A stretch of DNA of 24,804 bases from Bacteroidota bacterium (lineage in GTDB: Bacteria; Bacteroidota; Bacteroidia; Flavobacteriales; Weeksellaceae), in the NCBI GenBank assembly GCA_023411265.1, contig JAEYOX010000001.1, forward strand, positions 1 to 24,804. The letters run 5' to 3'. Positions 1 to 6,824 of the stretch are shown here, in pieces. Position numbers and translations under genes: made by a program. Position 1 is the stretch's first letter. Each line of letters starts with the position of its first letter. The notes under the pieces are model-generated. The model saw only the letters and a program-made list of their open reading frames with translations, did not search any database and was not told where the DNA came from.

Positions 1-146
1 GAATCGGAAGAAGCTGGGGTTGTCCTGCGATTCCCAGAGCGTTGGCAAAATCTATTATTGATACCATAAAAGAAGAGAATTGCCTGTTCATTTATTATCC
101 GGATCAGGAATATTTGAGCTCTTCACACTGGCTGAAAACAATATAA
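1..146 (+). CDS. Murein L,D-transpeptidase catalytic domain (YkuD_2-type), 3' end only
   Basis: The frame beginning at base 3 is open from the left edge to a TAA at 144-146 and encodes the last 47 residues of a protein. It contains GRSWGCPAIP, which matches the S-x-G-C active-site motif of L,D-transpeptidases in the form I remember from the Bacteroidota YkuD_2 family; the cysteine would be the nucleophile. A helix (AKSIIDTIKEEN) and a short Tyr-rich tail (FIYYPDQEY) follow. Such enzymes act in the periplasm on peptidoglycan stem peptides. The 5' part, signal peptide and catalytic histidine lie outside the window, so nothing can be said about start or total length. The gene ends just ahead of a bidirectional terminator and converges with the TonB receptor gene. 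Confidence 0.8.
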   Translation, partial: IGRSWGCPAIPRALAKSIIDTIKEENCLFIYYPDQEYLSSSHWLKTI

Positions 147-150
147 AATA

Positions 151-182
151 AAAAAGGATTTCTCAACGGAAATCCTTTTTTT
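151..182. terminator. Bidirectional intrinsic terminator
   Basis: A perfect 10-bp stem (153-162 AAAGGATTTC pairs with 169-178 GAAATCCTTT) has a 6-nt loop and is flanked by A-runs on the left and T-runs on the right. It can therefore end transcription of the L,D-transpeptidase gene on the plus strand and of the TonB receptor gene on the minus strand. Confidence 0.85.
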
Positions 183-199
183 GTACCTGCAACTGAATT

Positions 200-2860
200 T
201 TAAAACTTCACATCAAAACCTAAATAGATGTGAGCCGGCATGATGGGTGCGTACACCATTCCGCCATCGAAATAATTTCCGAAAGGATCGGCTGCATCAA
301 TGATCGGGTTTTTCTGTGTGTAAGAAGTCAGGTTTTCACCACCGATATACACTCTCATTTTATCATTGAAATTTTTCGCAATCTGGGCATTTAATGTAGA
401 AAAAGAACCTGAATATTTTGGCAACTGAAATTCCGAAGGATTGGTTCCCATTTCCGGAAGCCGTTGTTTTCCAACAACATTCAATGTAGTATCGAATGAC
501 CAGAAACCTCCTTTTTCATTTTTCGGTGTGGCATAAGCAAGATTCAGAAAACCCCGATGTTTCGCCATAAAAGGAACTTCGCGGCGACCGCTGGCATAAT
601 CTGCCTGTACATCATAATACTTATAAGCTAGCCGAACTTCAAAATTTCTGATTGGCGTGAAATCCCATTGCGTCTGAAAACTGTTGGCAAAGGAAGTTCC
701 GTTCAGATTATAGAAAACAATTTTCTGCGCAGATTGATCAAGATCCAGAAGAACCTGTTCCTGAAAATCGGTGCGGAAAAAATCTGCAACCACGGTAGAT
801 TTTCGGCCTAAAAACTGGAATTCCTGCTGAAGACTCGCGCCATAGTTCCATGCAATTTCCGGTTTTAAACCATAGATTTCACCACCATTAGGAATAATTT
901 CTATCATTCTGTTCGATGCAAAATAACTCTGACTTTCCGCAAAAACATTGGCTGTTCTGAATCCTTTTCCTGCCGACAACCGGAGAATAGTTTTGGGCGT
1001 GAAATCATATTTGAAATTCAGTCGCGGAGTAAACTGAGTTCCTGCCAGATTATGAAAATCGGTTCTTGCTCCGGCTACCAAGGTATAATTCGTTCCTGTC
1101 AGCGTATATTCAAAGAACAAACCCGGTACGGTTTCGGTACGTTTGAAATTTTGAGTAAGATAATGTTCATCATAACGATCATATAGAAAACTTGCTCCTG
1201 TTTTGTATTTATGATTGGTATTTCCAAAAATACTTTCAAAAATAAGATTAGAATAAAAAGTATTTTGTTTTCCAAAATAATCCCTCAGCCCAAAAAAACT
1301 ATCCTGCTGATGGTAGGTAAACTGATTCATCCAACCAATACTCTGATATGGTTTTCCCTCAAAAATATGGCCGGTTTTGTTCCAGACCTGAAATCTGGAA
1401 ATATCAATTCCGACACCATAACTGGGCTGAGAAATCTGAGGCTTTTGCCAGTCGTAATCCATTTGTCCTGCTTTTCTTTTATCCTGAAGGAAATTGATTC
1501 CGAAATGAGTAGCCCAACCTGAATGATCGAGGTCTGTATAATTAAGCAGATAAGTAGCGTTCAATTGCGTTCCGGTTGGCTGATCCAGAAAACCATCATT
1601 ATTGTGATCTGATTTAACTAACGTTCCGTTGCCGTGCAGCAAAATGCTTTGGCTCCAGTGCGGAGTTAAATTTGAAGTATGGGTAACATTTGTTTCAGTT
1701 CTCGCATTGGAATCTGCAAAGAGATTTAGAGACGTTTCGGGTTCGCTGCTGTGTTTCAGAAGTTCGGTGTTTATCTGCCCTGTAATACTTTCATACCCAT
1801 TAGTCACTGTACTTCCGCCTTTGGTAAGTTGAATACCCCCGATCCATCTTCCGGGAATAAAATTCAGCCCGTAAGGTGAGGCCAGTCCGCGAATTTCAGG
1901 TAGCAATTCTTTCGTAAGCGAAGTATATTTCTGGTCCAGACCCAGCATTTTGAGCTGTTTAGTTCCCGTAACAGCATTGCTGTACGAAACATCTACAGTA
2001 GCATTGGTTTCGAAACTTTCCGATAAATTACAGCAGGCAGCCTTCAAAAGTTCTTTTCCGCTGATGTTAAAAGTCAGTCCAACATCTTTTCTACTCAATG
2101 CAGTAGCATCTCTTTCTTTGGTCACCGTCACGCCTTCGATGCTATTGTCATAATGATCTGGATAATCGGACAAATCTTTCCGCTCAACATTCTGAGAAGG
2201 TTGTTCATCCAAATGCACCAGCGGGTTTTTTTCGCCAAAAGCCAATGTTCGGCTGTATACACAACATGCCGGCAAATTCTGATACGCTTTTTCCGTTGAT
2301 TTAAACATTTCATTGTCGTGTCCTACCCCAGCAATTTTTTGCAAAATAGCTTCGGCAGAAGTCTTAGATGGATCCAGTTGTAAAGTAATCTTCTGAGTAG
2401 GAGCATCCCAAACTGCCACTTCTGCACCTGCATCTAAAGCTGCTTTTTCAATCCTGTTTTTGCAGGACACACAATTTCCTTTTACGAAATATTGAAGTTC
2501 AGGGTTCTTCTTTTCTGTTTTCAAAAAAGAAGGTTGCCGTTCATAATGACAACAATCTGGTAAACTATTGTAAATTTCCTGTGTCGTGCTGTATCGTTCA
2601 TTATCATGTCCTGCATCTGCGATTTTCTTCAATACTACATCAAGATTAGTTTCGCTTTCGTTAAATTCTACATTAAGAATCTTGGTAGAAGCATTCCATG
2701 TAGCTGTTGTTGCGCCTGCATTTTTGGCAGTAGTTTCTATACGATCCTTACACATTCCGCATTCGCCTTTCACCAAAACCGAGTGGGCAACATTTTGTGC
2801 AAAGATAAAATTAGCAAAGAATAATGCTATGATAATTAAGCTTTTAAATAAAAGTTTCAT
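200..2860 (-). CDS. TonB-dependent receptor with two N-terminal HMA metal-binding modules
   Basis: This is an 886-residue outer-membrane receptor. Residues 1-21 form a signal peptide ending FIFA|Q. Two tandem HMA-like modules follow: residues 26-107 with C34-x2-C37, and 122-203 with C130-x2-C133. Each ends in a GHDNE stretch and an LPxCCxY motif (C103/C104 and C199/C200). The TonB plug lies at about 240-370 and carries another Cys pair, AACCNLSESF (C276/C277). The remainder is the beta-barrel, ending in an aromatic-terminated strand (YLGFDVKF). Where many Bacteroidota receptors carry a carboxypeptidase-like domain, this one carries metallochaperone-like modules. The HMA modules and cysteines suggest a soft metal, most likely copper, as ligand; this is inference. 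It is the last gene of a minus-strand unit with the Cys-rich protein and the motif-repeat lipoprotein, and ends at the terminator near base 150-180. Confidence 0.9.
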   Translation of the reverse strand: MKLLFKSLIIIALFFANFIFAQNVAHSVLVKGECGMCKDRIETTAKNAGATTATWNASTKILNVEFNESETNLDVVLKKIADAGHDNERYSTTQEIYNSLPDCCHYERQPSFLKTEKKNPELQYFVKGNCVSCKNRIEKAALDAGAEVAVWDAPTQKITLQLDPSKTSAEAILQKIAGVGHDNEMFKSTEKAYQNLPACCVYSRTLAFGEKNPLVHLDEQPSQNVERKDLSDYPDHYDNSIEGVTVTKERDATALSRKDVGLTFNISGKELLKAACCNLSESFETNATVDVSYSNAVTGTKQLKMLGLDQKYTSLTKELLPEIRGLASPYGLNFIPGRWIGGIQLTKGGSTVTNGYESITGQINTELLKHSSEPETSLNLFADSNARTETNVTHTSNLTPHWSQSILLHGNGTLVKSDHNNDGFLDQPTGTQLNATYLLNYTDLDHSGWATHFGINFLQDKRKAGQMDYDWQKPQISQPSYGVGIDISRFQVWNKTGHIFEGKPYQSIGWMNQFTYHQQDSFFGLRDYFGKQNTFYSNLIFESIFGNTNHKYKTGASFLYDRYDEHYLTQNFKRTETVPGLFFEYTLTGTNYTLVAGARTDFHNLAGTQFTPRLNFKYDFTPKTILRLSAGKGFRTANVFAESQSYFASNRMIEIIPNGGEIYGLKPEIAWNYGASLQQEFQFLGRKSTVVADFFRTDFQEQVLLDLDQSAQKIVFYNLNGTSFANSFQTQWDFTPIRNFEVRLAYKYYDVQADYASGRREVPFMAKHRGFLNLAYATPKNEKGGFWSFDTTLNVVGKQRLPEMGTNPSEFQLPKYSGSFSTLNAQIAKNFNDKMRVYIGGENLTSYTQKNPIIDAADPFGNYFDGGMVYAPIMPAHIYLGFDVKF
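2252..2494 (-). repeat. HMA-plus-CC module, copy 2 (protein-level repeat)
   Basis: This encodes residues 123-203 of the TonB receptor. It aligns without a gap to copy 1 at an offset of exactly 96 residues (288 bp): CxxC, then GHDNE, then LPxCCxY fall in register. The two copies differ at many residues, so the duplication is old. Confidence 0.8.
2540..2782 (-). repeat. HMA-plus-CC module, copy 1 (protein-level repeat)
   Basis: This encodes residues 27-107 of the TonB receptor: VKGECGMCKDRIE, then AGHDNERY, then SLPDCCHYE. It matches copy 2 in order and spacing. I recall free-standing secreted Flavobacteriia proteins with the same HMA + AGHD + CC layout, so the module probably originated as a separate periplasmic metallochaperone. 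Confidence 0.8.
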
Positions 2861-2895
2861 TGTGAAATAAGTTTAATTTTAATAAAGTGAATTTC

Positions 2896-2940
2896 CCAAA
2901 AGAAGCTTCCGGCATTGCTGCGGAAAAGACGTTCTTTTGG
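2896..2940 (-). promoter_or_regulatory. Long two-part hairpin in the leader of the TonB receptor gene
   Basis: In the 100-base gap between the Cys-rich gene and the TonB receptor gene, CCAAAAGAA (2896-2904) pairs perfectly with TTCTTTTGG (2932-2940). An inner TTCCG (2907-2911) pairs with CGGAA (2921-2925). No T-run follows on the minus strand, so it does not look like a simple terminator. It could be an mRNA processing or stability element, or an attenuation element that sets receptor level relative to the upstream genes. Confidence 0.5.
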
Positions 2941-2960
2941 CTGTCAATTTTAAAATTAAA

Positions 2961-3326
2961 CTATTTCGGGGGGTGCCAGATATTGGAATTGGCATCTAGG
3001 ATATCAGGAGTACTATGAGTGAAAGCTTTCTTTTCCGAAGGTAAAATCTTAGAATTATTCGTCTGATAACCGGAAAGAGGAACGGAAAAAAGAGCAATAT
3101 GCAGATGGCAAGCCGTGCAAGTAAGGCATCCTTCACAGGAATGTTCTTTACTGCCTGAATCGTGACATGGTTTTTCCTGAATTTCCTGCGTTGGGTGGCA
3201 GCAGTCCTCGGAGCCAGAATCTGTTGTACAACAAACGGATTCCGATTGCGCAAAGACCATTTGTTTAGGTGTTATTAATAAACCTAAAGCAAGAATTAAC
3301 AGAAAAATGTTCAGTTTCTTTGCCAT
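2961..3326 (-). CDS. Small exported Cys/His-rich protein, putative metal binder
   Basis: This is a 121-residue protein with a signal peptide at residues 1-26 (hydrophobic core IFLLILALGLLI, likely cleavage after VFA). Nine cysteines lie between residues 32 and 73: CC at 32-33 and 42-43, then single Cys at 54, 64, 67, 70 and 73. The last three are spaced CxxCxxC and run into CHLH. Histidines follow several of the cysteines. The C-terminus reads IWHPPK. The layout resembles the Bacteroidota families named for conserved CC and PP motifs that accompany TonB receptors, but I cannot confirm membership. I infer a periplasmic metal-sequestering or delivery partner of the HMA-bearing receptor 100 bases downstream. 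It begins 22 bases after the motif-repeat lipoprotein gene, so the two are probably co-transcribed. Confidence 0.75.
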   Translation of the reverse strand: MAKKLNIFLLILALGLLITPKQMVFAQSESVCCTTDSGSEDCCHPTQEIQEKPCHDSGSKEHSCEGCLTCTACHLHIALFSVPLSGYQTNNSKILPSEKKAFTHSTPDILDANSNIWHPPK

Positions 3327-3348
3327 TGATGCTGCAAAGTTACTGTTT

Positions 3349-4008
3349 TTATTTTAATGGTGCTCCTACCGCAATATCACAACGGTGGCCAGGTTCTCCA
3401 TGGGGAGGGTTCATTCCCGGTGCTGTAGTAGTTGGGATTGCATTTTCTGCAGCCGGAACAGGATTGGAAACCGGAGTAATGGTTTGCGTTTGTTGCGGTG
3501 CTGCTGCAGGTGTAGCAGGAGCGCTACTCAAAGGAGCTCCTACGGCAATATCACAACGGTGGCCGGGTTCACCATGTGGTGGATTCATTCCTGGTGCAGT
3601 TTTTTTCGCTGTTGGTTGAGGAGCCGGTTGTGGAGCAGGAGCCGGTGTTGGAACCGCAACCGGAGCTGGCGCATTAGCAGTTCTGGATTGTGCTAATGGA
3701 TTAGTGTTGAAAGCAGCGGCAGGTGCCGGAGTAGCCGCTTGGGTGACTGAAGGTGCTGAATTTAGTGGAGCACCCACCGGAATATCACAGCGGTGTCCGG
3801 GTTGTCCGTGTTCTGGGTTTAAACCGGAAGAGGAACTGGCCGCAACGGTATTTGATTCACCGTGCGTATTGACCACAGCAGAGTCTACAGTTCCCGAATC
3901 ATTAGATGTAACAGCATTTTCACTTGCTTTTGTATTGGTTTTTTGATCTTTAGAACAAGCAGAAAGGATTATTCCTGATGCAAGTAAAATATTTAAATAG
4001 TATTTCAT
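3349..4008 (-). CDS. Lipoprotein with three GHRCDI motifs in a Pro/Ala-rich scaffold
   Basis: This is a 219-residue predicted lipoprotein: a signal sequence ending LSAC places the lipidated Cys at residue 18. After a Ser/Thr-rich linker, three near-identical modules of about 21 residues occur at 62-82, 140-160 and 198-218. Each has the pattern NPxHGxPGHRCDIxVGAPL and so contributes two His and one Cys. They are joined by low-complexity Pro/Ala/Gln linkers, as in an extended periplasmic arm. The same motif occurs near the C-terminus of other Bacteroidota proteins as I remember them, without a known function to my knowledge. A metal- or haem-binding role is my inference from the conserved His/Cys set and from the downstream Cys-rich protein and HMA-bearing TonB receptor. 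The gene is first in that unit and has a -7 box at 4039-4046. Confidence 0.85.
   Translation of the reverse strand: MKYYLNILLASGIILSACSKDQKTNTKASENAVTSNDSGTVDSAVVNTHGESNTVAASSSSGLNPEHGQPGHRCDIPVGAPLNSAPSVTQAATPAPAAAFNTNPLAQSRTANAPAPVAVPTPAPAPQPAPQPTAKKTAPGMNPPHGEPGHRCDIAVGAPLSSAPATPAAAPQQTQTITPVSNPVPAAENAIPTTTAPGMNPPHGEPGHRCDIAVGAPLK
3355..3417 (-). repeat. GHRCDI module, copy 3
   Basis: This encodes residues 198-218 of the lipoprotein. Compared with copy 2 it has 9 base differences in 63 and no amino-acid difference. Confidence 0.9.
3529..3591 (-). repeat. GHRCDI module, copy 2
   Basis: This encodes residues 140-160 of the lipoprotein. Its protein sequence is identical to copy 3 although nine codons differ silently. 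Confidence 0.9.
3763..3825 (-). repeat. GHRCDI module, copy 1
   Basis: This encodes residues 62-82 of the lipoprotein. It differs from the other two at a few positions (L for M, E for P, Q for E, P for A), but the HGxPGHRCDI core is unchanged. Confidence 0.9.
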
Positions 4009-4038
4009 TATATTTTAAATTTTAATAAGTAAAAGCAT

Positions 4039-4046
4039 CAAATTTA
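4039..4046 (-). promoter_or_regulatory. Bacteroidota -7 box for the lipoprotein/Cys-rich/TonB receptor unit
   Basis: On the minus strand the bases read TAAATTTG, matching the Bacteroidota TAnnTTTG -7 consensus. It ends about 30 bases upstream of the ATG at 4008. No TTTG is present at the expected -33 position. Placement in the gap after the response regulator gene suggests the metal-handling unit has its own promoter. Confidence 0.5.
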
Positions 4047-4082
4047 GTAAAATTTTATAAATGATTTTTTTAATAAAGGAAA

Positions 4083-4769
4083 TTAATGTTTTACGAGAAG
4101 CCTGAATCCTTCACCGTGAACATTGATAATTTCTAATCCGTCGTCATCTTTCAGTAGTTTTCGAAGCTTGGCAATGTAAACATCCATACTTCGAGCGGTA
4201 AAATAATTTTCTTTTTTCCATATTTTTCTCAATGCAAGATCTCTAGGCATAAAATCATTCCGATGAATGCAAAGCAGTTTAAGGAGCTCATTTTCTTTAG
4301 GAGAAAGTTTATATTCGTTATCGCCTACTCTTAATTGTCGCAACATCGAATCAAAATAAATGTTGCTGAGTTTGAACTGTTCCTGTTCCTCGTTTTCAAT
4401 CGTACTACTGCGCTGCAGAATTGCTTTTATTTTATAAAGAAGCAACTCGGTATCAAAAGGTTTGGTAATATAATCATCTGCGCCAATTTGATATCCTCGC
4501 AGAATATCTTCCCTCAAGTTTTTTGCGGTCAGGAAAATAATGGGAGTATTTTTATCAATTTTTTTCACATCCTCCGCCAGACTGAATCCGTCTTTTTTAG
4601 GCATCATCACATCAAAAATACAAATATCGTATTCGTTTTCTGTGAATTCTTTCAGTCCCTGTTCGCCGTCTTTTGCCAAGGTGACTTCAAAATTATTTAT
4701 AGTTAAATAATCTTTCAGTACAGCACCGAAACTTTGGTCGTCTTCCACTAATAAAATCCTGTTGTTCAT
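4083..4769 (-). CDS. OmpR-family response regulator (RprY-like)
   Basis: This 228-residue transcription factor has a receiver domain at about 1-120 and a winged-helix DNA-binding domain at about 130-226. Receiver residues are intact: acidic D10/D11, phospho-acceptor D53 (IFDVMMPKKDG), T81 and K103 (ITKPF). The output domain carries KLSPKENELLKLL, the recognition-helix region RSMDVYIAKLRKLL, and the wing GEGFRLL. Sequence and partner resemble RprY of Bacteroides as I remember it; orthology is not proven. The gene starts 26 bases after the kinase gene, so the pair is co-transcribed and should phosphorelay together. The next gene downstream is the lipoprotein of the putative metal unit, which has its own -7 box, so a regulatory link to that unit is possible but not shown. 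Confidence 0.93.
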   Translation of the reverse strand: MNNRILLVEDDQSFGAVLKDYLTINNFEVTLAKDGEQGLKEFTENEYDICIFDVMMPKKDGFSLAEDVKKIDKNTPIIFLTAKNLREDILRGYQIGADDYITKPFDTELLLYKIKAILQRSSTIENEEQEQFKLSNIYFDSMLRQLRVGDNEYKLSPKENELLKLLCIHRNDFMPRDLALRKIWKKENYFTARSMDVYIAKLRKLLKDDDGLEIINVHGEGFRLLVKH

Positions 4770-4795
4770 TTTATTTTGTTTTTGGTTGTTCTTAA

Positions 4796-6346
4796 TTAAT
4801 TTACATTCATAGGCAATTTTATGGTAAAGGTACTTCCTTTTCCTTTGTGAGAATCCACCAGAATTTGTCCTTTGTGGAGTTCGATAATTTTTTTGACATA
4901 GGAAAGTCCGAGGCCCTGCCCTTTTACATTATGAATATTTCCCGTTTCCTCTCTAAAGAATTTTTCAAAAATTTTCTTTTTATTATCACTATCCATTCCG
5001 ATTCCTTTATCGGAAATTTCGATGATATACCAATGATGGTCACTTTTGGTTTTCACTGAAATTTCCGGAACTCCGGGCGAATATTTATTGGCATTATCCA
5101 AAAGATTGATCAGCGCATTGGAAATATGAAATTCATCTACTTTTACAATGTACCGATCGGCTGTAAACTCCTGAGTAATGATGCCGTCGCGTTGAGCTAC
5201 TATGAGGCTGAAGCTTTCTGTAATTTCTCTGATAAGATTCCGAAGATTGGTTTCCTTCAGGAAAAGCTGCACTTCATTTCTTTCCAACTTGCTCATGTTC
5301 AGGACATTCTCAATCTGTTTTTTCATCCTGAGATTTTCCTGTTTAATCAAATGAGAATAATATTTCACCTTCTCAGGGTTGTTGGATATTCTGTCATTCG
5401 CAAGCGAATCCGTAGCGACAGAAATCGTAGCCAAAGGTGTTTTAAATTCATGTGACATATTATTGATGAAATCCGTCTTTATCTCCGCTATTTTCTTCTG
5501 CTTCATCATGTAATTAATCGAAATAATATAAATACCCAGAATGGTGAGAAGCGACAAAAACGTTCCCAAAAGCATCGGCAGATTGTTTTTCGCCAGAGAA
5601 TATCCTTTTCGCGGAAAAACCAACGCAAGACTGAACTGAATCTGATCCTTGCTGTCCAGATAAAGCGGAAAGGAATAACTTTCAGCATTTTTTTCATCTT
5701 TATAAATGTTGCTAGCTACTTTGGTAAGCTGATTTTTACTGTCCAAAATTCCGTAGCCGAATTTTGTGTCAATACCGTTCATTTTCAGCTCTCTGGACAG
5801 AAGTGAATCCACTGTGGCAGGATCTACCCTTTGGTCTATTGGTAAATCTTTGACATTAAGCATAGCAAATTCCCGGAAATTAAATTCTCCGCTCTCGATC
5901 TTTGAGTTTTGCTCGGCAGTTAGTAATTCCGGCGTATCCTGATTTTTTTTGATTGTAATCAATGCTTCATCTGTATACATTTTCGTGAGATTCAAGCTGT
6001 CGCCTTCTGGCGAAATCGGGATACTTTGTTTTTCGATAATGTTTTTATACGTAGTAATCTGTCTTTTGCTCGCTGAATCTTCTACCGTTTGAATGAGCGT
6101 GAGCGCAGGCTGATCTGCATTAGCAATAGCCTCCTGATCAAAATTCTTATATCTGGAATAGTATTTTTCCACTTCAAGATCATTTATCTTTTTGACAGAA
6201 GATTCCAAAGAGGCATGAACTTTATTGGAAAAATCCTGCTCCAAAGCCTCATAATACCCTTTGAGCCAATAAAATTGAAGTGCTACAAACACGATTAAGG
6301 AAATCGTCATAAACACTGATATGATGGGGATGAATTTATTGTTCAT
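4796..6346 (-). CDS. Membrane sensor histidine kinase (RprX-like)
   Basis: This 516-residue kinase has a transmembrane helix at about 7-28, a periplasmic sensor region of about 225 residues with no domain I recognise, and a second transmembrane helix at about 257-280. The HisKA dimerisation helix has NNMSHEFKTPLA with phospho-acceptor H299. The ATPase domain shows an N-box (LINLLDNANKYSP, about 412-424), G1 (DKGIGM, 446-451) and G2 (GQGLGLSYVKKI, 476-487), so it should be catalytically active. It lacks a HAMP domain; the second helix leads almost directly into HisKA, as in RprX-type kinases. It precedes the response regulator gene. Its signal is unknown; the nearby metal-handling genes are only a contextual hint. 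Confidence 0.93.
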   Translation of the reverse strand: MNNKFIPIISVFMTISLIVFVALQFYWLKGYYEALEQDFSNKVHASLESSVKKINDLEVEKYYSRYKNFDQEAIANADQPALTLIQTVEDSASKRQITTYKNIIEKQSIPISPEGDSLNLTKMYTDEALITIKKNQDTPELLTAEQNSKIESGEFNFREFAMLNVKDLPIDQRVDPATVDSLLSRELKMNGIDTKFGYGILDSKNQLTKVASNIYKDEKNAESYSFPLYLDSKDQIQFSLALVFPRKGYSLAKNNLPMLLGTFLSLLTILGIYIISINYMMKQKKIAEIKTDFINNMSHEFKTPLATISVATDSLANDRISNNPEKVKYYSHLIKQENLRMKKQIENVLNMSKLERNEVQLFLKETNLRNLIREITESFSLIVAQRDGIITQEFTADRYIVKVDEFHISNALINLLDNANKYSPGVPEISVKTKSDHHWYIIEISDKGIGMDSDNKKKIFEKFFREETGNIHNVKGQGLGLSYVKKIIELHKGQILVDSHKGKGSTFTIKLPMNVN

Positions 6347-6365
6347 TCAAAAATTAAGTTCAAAT

Positions 6366-6450
6366 GTTAAAATTAATGATTTTAACAATATAAAAACACA
6401 AATCTTCACAATATATTGTACATATTGTTTTAAAAAATTTGCTTTTAACA
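6366..6450. promoter_or_regulatory. Cluster of palindromes upstream of the two-component genes
   Basis: The 118-base gap ahead of the kinase gene holds an 8-bp inverted repeat with a 5-base spacer (GTTAAAAT 6366-6373, ATTTTAAC 6379-6386). It also holds a perfect 12-bp palindrome ACAATATATTGT (6408-6419) overlapping a direct repeat of ATATTGT, and a second TTTTAACA at 6443-6450. These could be regulator-binding sites. I find no TAnnTTTG box on the minus strand in this gap. AT-richness makes chance palindromes likely, so confidence is low. Confidence 0.3.
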
Positions 6451-6464
6451 GTTATTTTCTAATT

Positions 6465-6824
6465 CTACAAGACAACGGATGCAGGAAACAACTCTTCATC
6501 TATAAAATATTGTATGATGGCCTTCTTCATCAAAATCTGTTGTTCATTTGGTTTTAAATCGGGAAGCTCATCCAATGTTTCAAAATGCGGATAACCGTCC
6601 TCATCGTAATGAGAAAACCTGTAATAGCCGAATGGTTCCAAAAGTCGGCAAACCGCAATATGAATCAAGTTTAATTTATCGTCTTTTGAATATTTTTGTT
6701 TTCCACTTCCTAATTCTTGAATGCCTATAAGAAAAAGCAGGGTATCTATTGTCGGATTTTTATCCGTATCAAAATTTTCATGGAAAAAATGCTCCACTTC
6801 TTTCCAAAGTTCTGTTTCGTTCAT
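6465..6824 (-). CDS. Conserved hypothetical protein, coupled to the S9 peptidase gene
   Basis: This is a 119-residue soluble acidic protein with no signal peptide, no membrane segment and no motif I can name. It contains FLIGIQELGSGK, then LIHIAVCRLLEPFGYY and the acidic segment SHYDEDGYPHFETLDELPDL. I recall similar proteins in many Flavobacteriia annotated only as hypothetical. Its ATG overlaps the TGA of the peptidase gene (ATGA, 6821-6824), which is typical of translational coupling, so the two products are probably made in fixed proportion. The overlap is the only functional clue. Confidence 0.8.
   Translation of the reverse strand: MNETELWKEVEHFFHENFDTDKNPTIDTLLFLIGIQELGSGKQKYSKDDKLNLIHIAVCRLLEPFGYYRFSHYDEDGYPHFETLDELPDLKPNEQQILMKKAIIQYFIDEELFPASVVL

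Noticed and set aside
200..2860. HMA modules joined to the TonB receptor by an assembly or frameshift artefact
   Set aside because: The frame is continuous, there is a single signal peptide at the front, and both modules and the plug share the CC pairs, so the fusion looks genuine.
2946..2957. Perfect palindrome AATTTTAAAATT at the end of the Cys-rich gene
   Set aside because: A simple A/T palindrome is expected by chance in DNA this AT-rich, and it has no partner element.
3355..3825. Regularly spaced repeats that might suggest a CRISPR-like array
   Set aside because: Only three copies exist, spacing is unequal (174 and 234 bases), and the repeats are in frame within a coding gene and differ silently.
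3269..3946. Long open frames on the plus strand opposite the GHRCDI lipoprotein, with Gly/Ala/Cys-rich translations and internal repeats
   Set aside because: They mirror the Pro/Ala-rich repeats on the opposite strand. The minus-strand gene has a lipoprotein signal, a promoter box and silent-only differences between modules 2 and 3, so it is the real one.
6357..6368. TAACATTTG upstream of the kinase gene as a -7 box
   Set aside because: It has three bases between TA and TTTG instead of two, so it does not match TAnnTTTG.
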